A stretch of DNA of 64,000 nucleotides from Cenococcum geophilum 1.58 (Eukaryota > Ascomycota > Dothideomycetes > Gloniales > Gloniaceae). The notes beneath the pieces are model-generated. The model saw only the letters and a list, made by a program, of their open reading frames with translations, made no database searches and had not been told where the DNA came from. Of the stretch, positions 49,945-58,220 are shown in pieces. The position numbers were made by a program, and so were the translations under genes. Where the stretch lies: assembly GCA_001692895.1 (NCBI GenBank), contig KV748184.1, positions 3,224,001 to 3,288,000 on the forward strand. Reading direction: 5' to 3'. Every line of letters starts with the position of its first letter. Positions within the stretch are counted from its first letter, which is position 1.

Positions 49945-51244
49945 GTTCAGCTATACTCCCAAGACAGCGTATCATTGACCCCATAGTTCAGAACCGAGTA
50001 CGCCTGTCCGTGGAAGCAGCTAACATTCACCGCGAACCACTCTTCTCCCACCACCTTCCTAGCACACATATACACGTCCCTGACGAAGGTTGGTGGAATG
50101 AAACCGTACCATTGCATCTTCACCAGATTACGCGCAACAGGACCGCTTTCGCTCAACTCAGGCACTTGGTAGCGGCTCAGGTACGGGTCGATGGAGTCGT
50201 CTGCACGGATGCGCGGCGAATCTAGGGAGACGAGGCCGAGCCATTCGAGGAGGTCGGCTGCGGCGTCAGCGTCGTACATGTCGGACACTGAGGTTATGGT
50301 AGGGACGAGGGTGTTCGGAAGATTAGTTATGGTGGGGCGGATGGATTTAAGCATAGGGCAATGTTTTGCTATAGGAGTTTCTACACCACGTTAGTGTGAT
50401 TGAGGGAGGGTTGGGCGACATGATTCGTACCGGTCTCACTGCTGGGAGGTTGAAAGTCGTGGAAGAGCCAGGTGAGGGAATTGTTCAGCACATTCTTGCA
50501 AGCCCAGACTAGGCGCTCGAAGCCGCGTTTGCCATGAAGCATTGAGGGTAAGCGGAGGTTATACTCTATAGCTAATGAGTTGTTAAGTGAAACTCATTTG
50601 CAAGTAGGATTTTGTGAAGCTAACCATATCGTGCTTTTGCATGTTTCCTGCCTCCATCTGGTATAGGTTTCCCCACAAGTCCACACCGCTCATATGTTGG
50701 TCGGTCCAGCTCGAGTTTCAGTATGCCTTCCAAGATATTAGCCCTAGATCGCCAACGGTAGAATTATCAATGGCGGGGTACCCTCGTATAATGAAAACAC
50801 ATTATCTACGCCTCGCCGACCCTCTGAAAGCATTAAGATATTTCCTATTATATCCTCAGCCCGATATTTACTGCAATACCTATATCATAACTGCATACCC
50901 TTCTTGATATATTCGTTGAAGAAGTCGCCGGCGAGTATCTCCTTAAGGGACATGTAGACTCGAGCATAGTGTACCGTTCCGACATCGCTGTCTAATTCAT
51001 GCCGAATAAGTTCATAGATTTCACTAGGAAGTATCAGGTCTAGCTAGAGCTCCACATTAGCGATTGTTCCATCCGAACATGCGGGTATAAGCTCCTTTAC
51101 CGTATGCGCAAACGGTTGCGACAGAAAAGTTGAGAAGGGTTTCTTCTTTGTCGGAGGCCGATCATGCTCGGCATAATTGGGCAGTACACTATGCGTGAAG
51201 TAGCACTTCGACGATGGAGTTTCGTGTCTCGAGAATTCGAACAT
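49945..51244 (-). pseudogene. RNase P/MRP subunit Rpp40-like gene, damaged
   Basis: Rpp40-family proteins are subunits of RNase P, the tRNA 5'-maturation ribonucleoprotein. The start MFEFSRHETPSSKCYFTHSV at 51,244 continues through PPTKKKPFSTFLSQPFAHTV to an in-frame TAG at about 51,043. It resumes in the same frame as LDLILPSEIYELI, then YMSLKEILAGDFFNEYIKKG (about 50,890-50,950). A GT-AG intron of about 60 nt in the middle (about 50,560-50,625) joins KHAKARY to AIEYNLRLPSMLHGKRGFER. The C-terminal part is open at 49,947-50,354 (DLLEWLGLVSLDSPRIRADD, then YGFIPPTFVRDVYM). Between about 50,760 and 50,880 the frame is lost, through an intron plus at least one frameshift. The TAG and the frameshift make this copy unlikely to work. 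As the family is usually single-copy and important, either an intact copy exists elsewhere or the assembly has errors. Confidence 0.7.
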
Positions 51245-51249
51245 TGCAG

Positions 51250-51845
51250 AGGTTTGCTGGGATCTTCAGTGCAGCTTGCGGTGGGTTTGATACAAAATCC
51301 TCAGCCCTACAAAGCTTACAAGCATTTGCGTCTTGGCAGCGCCTGTTGCGGATTAAGCGGCACAGTTCAGACAACGCGTCACATTGAGTGGATTCCCGCT
51401 ATTCGGGAGGGCCATCCTCTCGTTACAGTGACTAGCGAAATTGGCTTCCGCCCAAGCACACCAAAATTTACGGTTAGGGCCGCGTGAACATTCTAGAAGA
51501 TAATCGATCCCGTCCGGATCTACTTAGCCTGCTGTTAAATATCATACCAATATCATACCATATCCCTCAGCCCCGCTACTGTACACCTTGACGCCACCGT
51601 TACATAGCAGTTACAGGTAACAGGAGGTGGTTTGGGAAAGGCCATACTTTTCAAACACCTTCAATGGCAGCACCAAACACGGCTTTGATCACGTTGATTG
51701 CTATCGCGTTAAGGCACAACTTGGTTTCAAAGCCTTTACATTTCTAACCAAACATTACTAATCAGCTGTCGCCACTCACGCTATTCAGCAGTATATAAAT
51801 ACATCATCTGCAACGGAGGTGGGTAGGGAGGAGGCTTGAAACAAT
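51250..51845. other. Spacer between Rpp40 remnant and NLR gene
   Basis: This is 5' flank for the Rpp40 remnant and 3' flank for the NLR gene. It contains a 26-bp segment (51,424-51,449) that recurs inverted at 56,922-56,947 with one mismatch. A 107-codon plus-strand frame (51,164-51,487) overlaps the Rpp40 start and is not supported. Confidence 0.4.
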
Positions 51846-54795
51846 TCAGATGGTGAATTCCATGACGAACACTCGACCAGAAAGGTATCCAAATCCGACT
51901 CTACCACCATGAACAGTAACTCGGTCTGGCCGATACTCGGAGGGCAACCAAAGCAATCTCTCGCCATTTTGAAGGACCCATTGCTCCTCGACGAGGATGG
52001 ATTGCGGAGAACTTGGGTGGGAGGGAGCTAGGCCACTAGAAGGACCTATGGGTAACAATCCGTGGTCAGTTAGGAGACTTGACCCATCGTCGGTGAAAGA
52101 AAGACTGTAGGCAACAGATGTAACCCTGAGCGTCTGCAGCGGCTTCCCTGACCCGGCGTCCCATGGCTTGACCGTCCCGTCCATCGATGCCGATGCCAGT
52201 GTCTTGCCGTCCGGAGAGAAGGCCACGGCGTTGACCGAGTTCGAATGGCCCTTGAGCGTCTGCAGCGGCTTCCCTGACCCGGCGTCCCATAGCTTGACCG
52301 TCCTGTCCGACGATGCCGACGCCAGCGTCTTGCCGTTCGGAGAGAAGGCCACGACGTTGACCCAGTCCGAATGGCCCTTGAGCGTCTGCAGCGGCTTCCC
52401 TGACCCGGCGTCCCATAGCTTGACCGTCCNGTCCNACGATGCCGACGCCAGCGTCTTGCCGTTCGGAGAGAAGGCCACGNCGTTGACCCNGTCCGAATGG
52501 CCCTTGAGCGTCTGCAGCGGCTTCCCTGACCCGGCGTCCCATAGCTTGACCGTCCCGTCCCACGATGCCGACGCCAGCGTCTTGCCGTCCGGAGAGAAAT
52601 CCACGGCGCTGACCCACTTCGAATGGCCCTTGAGCGTCTGCAAGTGCGGGCTCCAATTTTCTAACACCCCGGACACGTATGAGACCCAATCTGGTATGTT
52701 ATCCGAAAAATTCTTCCTGATAATGCTGGTATTTGGAGCAAATATTAGACCGGCGGAGTAGATTTGTAGCGGTGCCACCTCTAGAACCGGTTGAAAAGTG
52801 AGAACAAAGTGTACCGCATCATGTATTAGCGCTTGCAAACTTGACCGTGCTGCTTCCTCGGGATTTTCTGAAAGTCTCTCGATCTCAGGTGCATCGCTAA
52901 ATGCAAATATCGATTTTAGCTTGCCACGAAGCCTTGTTGGCTTCTGAAGTCGCCCATTTCGCTTATTCTTACAGGTCAGCTTATTATAGTTGCTGCGGAA
53001 ATAATGTTTCTTACCAAGAATCCCGAATCCAGTATATGAACCATAACGACCGCGTCAGAAGCACAGCCTAACAGTGCCAGCGCTTCAAGCCAATGAAGAA
53101 AGTGTATTCGGAGGAACTTTTCAACATTGCAATAGCCATCAATGTCTACGTCGCTTTGATTGTAATGGTAGACCCAGAACCGGCATGCATACTGGACAGG
53201 AGGTTGAATATGTCTATCCACTTCGCTCCTGCTCAGCTCGGTTGTGTAGGCCCCTGGACGTCGTAGATTGCAGATATCGCGCCGTAGCTGCTGTGACATT
53301 ACTTGAAGACAGTTTGTATACATCTCGCGATGGACCAGTTTCTCATCGATGCAAAATTGAGGATCCAAGCATCTGCCCTGATCAAGGAGAAAGTCGCGGA
53401 ACGATGGGTGGAGTAACCGAACAATACTTAATTCGCTCTCTGGCACATGAAGGACAGAATGTAAGTTAGATAAGGTCCGTTTCAAAGTCTCGACATCTTT
53501 CCCAAGTAGCTTTGCCAGACTTGACACGGATAAAGGCTCTTGTGAAATTATAATAGGTCCAACAACCTGGCGGAATAGCTTGCGCAACTCTCTAGTTTCT
53601 TCTCCGTCGTATTCTCCTTGGATAGAGTTGGTAAGAACGGTGGTGTATATCTCGTCAAGCTTGCGTTCCGGTTCAAGCGCGCTGTTGGCTGGCCGTATGA
53701 GAAGAGACAGACGGCGTTCCGCAAGCTCGCCGCCTTGTTCGATGAATCGACAAGCTGTTGCAGCCCAGATGAAGAGACCATGGGAGTTCTGAACTAGAAC
53801 TGTGATTGCTCTCTCCTCCGGCCAGTCAGCGTGGAGCTGATATTTTCGTCTGATAAGTCCGAGTTTTTCTCTTAGGAAAACAGAGATATCGTGATCTACA
53901 ATCGACTGCTCGATTTCATGAAGCACAAAGTCTTGGTGTTCGTCTTTATGTATTTGCTTGAAATCGTACCGAATCTGAACCTCAGGTCTGCTCGTCAGAA
54001 ACACTCGTAGCTGGACAATCTTCAGCAATCGAACTTCAGCTAGAAGTTGTAGAATAATCTGAATGTCCTGCTGGTCTTCACATTCATCGAGCGCATCAAT
54101 GACGAGGACATATCTCGATTGGCAATCTTTTCCGTCAAGGTTCGACAACGGATCAAGAACGAGATCGTGCCATTGATCGCGGAGAGACTGGGTTGCTATA
54201 TCGCTGCGCTTAGATATGGCATCGCAAATCTTAAGCTTTAGAGCTGGTACGGTGTTCGCAAGCTGGAATGCAACGCTTGTAACGAATTTTTCAGCATGTC
54301 CAACATCTCCACCGCCCCGCGAGAAGAAGAAACTGGCTCCGAGGGCTTCCTTTGCGGAGTAGGTGGCGGCCACTGTTTGGGCTATTGCAGACTTGCCAGT
54401 GCCGGCCATACCACTCAGCCAGAAGATGCTTTGTGGGGATTCGCCATCGACCCAATTGTATATGTCGCGGAGGAGATCGGTACGGGTTCCGGGGAGACAG
54501 GTTTGTTCGTGCTCCCGCTTGCGTGTGCTGAACGGCGCGTCCTTAGCGGTAGGCAGGGAGTTGAGCACTCTGTTCAGGTCTGGGCTGCCGATTAGCTTCT
54601 TGTTGTTTCGCGGCCATAGCTAGCGCGAAACAACTGACTTTGGCTGCTCCCGATGTTAACTGGTCCGTAGAAAATACCCACCGCGGCCTGCGAATCGTTG
54701 TTGATGGACACATCGCTGATGTGTTGAGTGATTCCTGATATAGGCTCCGGCGACAACGGCGTATGTTCTTGGCGGGGTGACGGTTGGCTGGACAT
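51846..54795 (-). CDS. NLR-type STAND receptor: short motif leader, NACHT NTPase, WD40 repeats
   Basis: Fungal NLR-like proteins sense non-self or pathogen cues and trigger cell death. The ATG at 54,795 opens a 67-residue leader containing ISDVSINNDSQAAVGIF (residues 26-42). The NACHT part has Walker A GMAGTGKS (about 54,389-54,412), FFFSRGGGDVGHA, Walker B YVLVIDALDECED (about 54,085-54,125) and an R-rich TSRPE sensor. A 47-nt GT-AG intron (53,014-52,968) joins ILDSGFL to NKRNGRLQ in frame. The 3' exon ends at 51,846 and holds four near-identical 42-residue WD40 repeats (LQTLKGHS...KTLASAS...TVKLWDAGSGKP) plus a degenerate fifth. The leader and NACHT frames differ: either a roughly 62-nt intron with a GTTAAC donor lies at about 54,600-54,661, or there is a frameshift. 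Ambiguous bases at 52,430-52,490 fall in the repeats. The gene is head-to-head with the Helo-like gene. Confidence 0.85.
52115..52650 (-). repeat. Four near-identical 126-bp WD40-coding repeats
   Basis: The unit gcgtctgcagcggcttccctgac...ccgaatggcccttga recurs every 126 bp with few differences. Differences concentrate at the codons on either side of GHS (KW, D-W, NS) and of ASxD. Four N positions within the second and third units suggest mixed or collapsed reads. Such homogenised repeats are known in fungal NWD genes of the het-d/het-e type. Confidence 0.9.
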
Positions 54796-55179
54796 CAGGC
54801 GCTAGTGCTATCGTCCCGTTTCGCTGGCTTGGAGAACTTGGGGTGTTTTTACAACAAACTGTTGTTCTCACTTCGGTCCGAAATGGTGTTGTAGTCACTA
54901 GGATGGTTTGTCAGGTTTACAGAAACGGCAGCGTCAAGCAGGTTCGCGATGATTTGTCGCAACCTCTCAGCATCGCCTTAGCTGAAGCGGGGCTCCTCAG
55001 CCCTCAAATACAGCTCGTTGCCTCTTTCACCAGCTGTCTTCTCTTCGGTTTGGTCGAAAACTTGTCAACGTCTCAAACGTGGACATCACTTTCCACAGTC
55101 TGCGTAGCAAGAATTCATCGTGGAAGTCGAGGCCGTCTTTTCATCAAGTCAAGCAGAATTTATTTTCTGTCAGCGAATC
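54796..55179. promoter_or_regulatory. Shared divergent promoter region of the NLR and Helo-like genes
   Basis: The 384 bases between the two divergent start codons must hold both promoters. I see no convincing TATA box or known operator; a tttacaacaaactgttgtt stretch at about 54,848-54,867 forms a small dyad (aacaaactgttgtt). A 138-codon plus-strand frame across it (54,777-55,193) has no protein features and is rejected as a gene. Confidence 0.45.
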
Positions 55180-56029
55180 ATGTCCGGACTTGAAGTGGCT
55201 GCTGGAGTCATCGGAATTACTGACTTCGCACTGCGAGGTATCAAAGGCCTCTATGACTTCTTCCAGGACTTACAGGACGCCCGCGAGAACTTGCCGCAGA
55301 TCTGGGTCGAGATTTCCTATCTACAAAACAATTTATCCAGCTTGGAGTTCTTATCCAAAGCCGATAAAAATACACTGAAAGAAGTCAGAGCCACAGGCGT
55401 CACTCAAGGCATGAATGACTGTGGCAGCGCTTGTGACAAATTCATCAGGCAGCTGACTAGGTGGACTAAAGACGGCGTGGACAACTTTATCGGCAAGCTG
55501 AAGTTCAAGCTGCATAGTGCGCAGATCGAAAAGAACAGGGCTAGGCTCTGGTCCACAGCGAGGATGTTGGACATGGCCATAGGCATCTTGACACTGTACG
55601 GCGAAATTTCTCGTCTTGAAGCGATGCGCTAAACGTCCAACCAGGAAACTAGTCCACAAATCTGAGGCCGAGCGAGGCGCTGAGATGTCCGCCCTCAAGC
55701 AAAAGATTGACGATTGGAAACGTCAGGCTGAGCAGAAGCGAGAGGTGATCTCGGCAAGCTTGAAGACATTAGATGACTCTGAGGATAGCGGAGTTGTCGA
55801 TGAGCTTGATGAGGAAGAGAGTGTACTGAAGATATTTGTTGAACAAAGCGGTCAAACAGCAGAGCAACTTCAAGCGATCAAGCTGAACCAGACTATTAGG
55901 GGTATCAATACCGAGGATTCCGAAGTTAGGCTTGGAATGCCAGCTTCTGTTGTCGACAAGGTGACTCAGCAATCGATCACCGATGTTACTAGCAAGAATA
56001 AGTCAAAAGTCACAATTGGCATTTGGTGA
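55180..56029 (+). CDS. Helo-like N-terminal-domain protein with C-terminal motif; candidate cell-death effector
   Basis: The start MSGLEVAAGVIGITDFALRG at 55,180 fits the Helo-like N-terminal domain of fungal STAND and effector proteins: a hydrophobic first helix, then DLQDARENLPQIW, GSACDKFIRQL and a helical end (TARMLDMAIGILTLYGEISR). These domains are related to the HET-S/HELLP membrane-permeabilising fold. The frame stops at 55,632. The next frame (+1) continues the protein (SEAERGAEMSALKQKIDDW, coiled-coil-like; then a Glu/Asp-rich part) to TGA at 56,027-56,029. The switch at about 55,616-55,632 is either a 1-nt frameshift or a short intron without a good GT-AG pair. The last 17 residues, ITDVTSKNKSKVTIGIW, resemble the leader motif of the NLR. 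A hAT-type element sits 4 nt after the stop. Function is inferred from family and context. Confidence 0.7.
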
Positions 56030-56033
56030 GGGG

Positions 56034-56626
56034 CAGGGATGCATATAATCAACGTAATCGTAATTAGCCTATTGATTTTGATTATTATAAAATCACCGCA
56101 CCTGATTATGATTGATTATATTGATTATGCACCAATTTCCTAATTAGGATTATATTGATCTTGGCTTGAGAGAGGCTGTACGAGTTGTACTTAATTCTCT
56201 CATCCACCTACTGCCCCACCTGCTTCCTTATTACTCACCATGTTCCTGCCCGCATCGCCGCTCATCGTTTTATCAACAGATTCCTCGAAGTTGATAGCTT
56301 CGACGGCTACATCTACCGTCGCGAAGCCTCCCGACTTGATGAAGGAGCTCCAGATGAGATACGCGTAGACGCGTATACAATTACTTTTCCTAAAAGCCCG
56401 CACGGACGTTTTTTATATGTAAAACAGCATGCTCGGCGCTTTTTAGTAACGCCGACCATATAGGAGGAAAATCAATAAACAGCTTTCTCAACACCAAAGC
56501 TTTATCACCACATTTTATTCCTACCTGTTCTTACCACAGGTAATTATATTGATTATGATTATGATCGGTTAGATTATATAGTAATCATAACTTATGTAAC
56601 TGATAGAATAGTTATATGCATCCCTA
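56034..56626. mobile_element. hAT-type non-autonomous element, 593 bp
   Basis: Termini cagggatgcatata and tatatgcatcccta form 14-bp inverted repeats with one mismatch. They are flanked by a perfect 8-bp duplication, gtgagggg (56,026-56,033 and 56,627-56,634). An 8-bp duplication with C/TAGGG ends is the hAT signature. Both subterminal regions are rich in tgattat units. The centre (about 56,170-56,520) has normal composition and a 92-codon frame (56,185-56,463) that is not transposase-like. No transposase is present. The duplication contains the stop codon of the upstream gene, so insertion did not change its C-terminus. Confidence 0.8.
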
Positions 56627-56639
56627 GTGAGGGGAAATG

Positions 56640-56949
56640 AGGTTTGATGGGTTGTGTCTGTATCACGGAATCAGGCACTATGTCAATCGGTAATCCGTGC
56701 ACCGATTATAAGATAAAAATGAGGACTCTGTCTATTCAAACTACGAAGAAAAAGAAACTATATATACACAAGGAAAGTGTCAAAAATAAAGGGGAAGCAA
56801 AAGGGGGTACGTAACAGGACAGGGGGTGTGGTACAACCAGAATAGGAACAAGGATAGGGTAATAGGCTAAATCCAACCTGAATCGACACACTGGCATTGA
56901 TCAGAACAAACCTCTTAGTTAGGAAGCCAATTTCGCTAGTAACTGTATT
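56640..56949. other. Spacer, no gene seen
   Basis: AT-moderate sequence downstream of the hAT-type element. It contains the 26-bp segment 56,922-56,947 that recurs inverted at 51,424-51,449. No supported frame. Confidence 0.4.
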
Positions 56950-57770
56950 GAGTATGAGGGCGCCATTCGCACCTCTAGCCATCCTAGGCTCTCGCAGCCG
57001 CTGCGTCCTTCGAAGACGGAACCTTCCAGGACGTCAGCTACCTCCCCACCTTCTCAATCCTCCAGACCCCTCCCACCGCTGGGCCATCGTCGGGCCAGAC
57101 GCATGCATCCTAAACGGCCAGCCCACCCACGAATCCACCTTCCCGCCCTCCCTCTCCAGCTACCCCGCCGACCGACTCTTCGTCCCCCCACCCCCCATCC
57201 CACAGCGCCCAAGTTGATATCACAGCCACGGCCACCTTCCACACGCTCGTCGCCAAACGTCTCGCACGACATCAAGGCCCTCCGGCGTCCTCGCCCGCCC
57301 GGCTTCGCGCTCTCCTACGCACGCGGCCCCGGCCCGCGCATCCTGCGGTTGGCGCAGGCGTCCAGCGACGACGACGACGATGACGATGATGACGTGTTTT
57401 CCGGATAGCGTCGCGGCATGATCCCGGGCCGGGGCAGCGGTGGAGCAGGGGCGCGCATGCGGTGCTGGATATGCGGCATGATTACGGGGGTGTGGAGTAC
57501 TGCCGGTTGGAGTGTTGGGGGGTGGGCGTGTCGGGTGAATCATGATGCGGATGGTGTATAGGGAGTGTAGGGAGCCGGTTGAAGAGCCGGAGTTGTATTC
57601 TGAGGAGGATGGGGGGATGCCGCTGCATTGTCGGGTGTATCTGTTGATCCGAGAGTTGTGGTCTATGGAGGAGTGGCTTTGTTGCTGGTGGCGGTTGTGG
57701 GGGTGAGATATTTTACGAATAGGTTCGGGAGACGGAGGGTGTGTATCGTGGGAGGTATGAGACAAGAGGA
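56950..57770 (+). pseudogene. Poorly preserved hypothetical locus
   Basis: A GC-rich block with protein-like pieces in different plus-strand frames. These are SHRWAIVGPDACILNGQPTH (about 57,075-57,135); FHTLVAKRLAR (about 57,236-57,268); DIKALRRPRPPGFALSYARG (about 57,270-57,330), ending in a poly-Asp run (57,367-57,394); and MMRMVYRECREPVEEPELYS then MPLHCRVYLLIRELWSMEEW (about 57,541-57,680). Frame changes between them suggest a decayed gene or a missed exon structure. A 181-codon minus-strand frame (57,220-57,765) is low-complexity and looks like a shadow. I do not recognise a family. Confidence 0.35.
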
Positions 57771-58220
57771 AAAGAGAAGGACTGAGAATGGATATTAGGC
57801 CTTTGTGTATATGTAGATATTAGAACTTAGGAGTCGTAAGACTGCCATACATTATGCAAAAATATAGCAAAAGCTTGTAGATAATAATCACATGCATTAT
57901 TCAGATATGTTTAAAGGTCATAACAAAGTCATTGCGCTCTAATATATACACCAGCCAGAGCAGTGCCGAGTATACTTATTACACCTTTCATGCGCATCGC
58001 TCGGGGTCGTCTATCCGAACAAAGTGATATCAAGAGACAAGCATCTGTTCCGCCCCAAAAAACGCCAGTGCTGAAGCTGGAGGACAACAGTAAAATGCAA
58101 GCCTTGCCACACGCTATTAAGCACCGTGTTGTATCCAATAAGAAATATCAGAGGCTAAAATGCTGATGGATGCGCAAAAACTCCCCAGATGCTAAACCTG
58201 GACGCCATTGCATGGGACAT
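57771..58220. other. 3' flank of the sirtuin gene, no gene seen
   Basis: About 450 bases of AT-moderate sequence downstream of the sirtuin stop codon. Overlapping 67- and 69-codon frames on opposite strands (57,929-58,166) lack protein features. Confidence 0.45.

Noticed and set aside
52066..52689. 207-codon alternative minus-strand frame within the NLR 3' exon
   Set aside because: It is a frame-shifted reading of the same 126-bp units; the WD40 frame has the family motifs.
52168..52761. 197-codon plus-strand frame opposite the WD40 repeats
   Set aside because: It is a shadow of the homogenised WD40 units on the other strand; the WD40 reading explains the conservation.
55600..55640. Programmed +1 frameshift in the effector gene
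   Set aside because: No slippery site or known fungal precedent at this point; a mutation, missed intron or assembly error is simpler.
56185..56463. Transposase or captured gene inside the hAT-type element
   Set aside because: The 92-codon frame lacks hAT dimerisation or DDE motifs and has no recognisable domain; not enough to call a gene.
57220..57765. 181-codon minus-strand frame as a gene
   Set aside because: Low complexity (His/Pro/Ser then Val runs from a GAC/GAT repeat), no domain, and the plus strand has better protein-like blocks.
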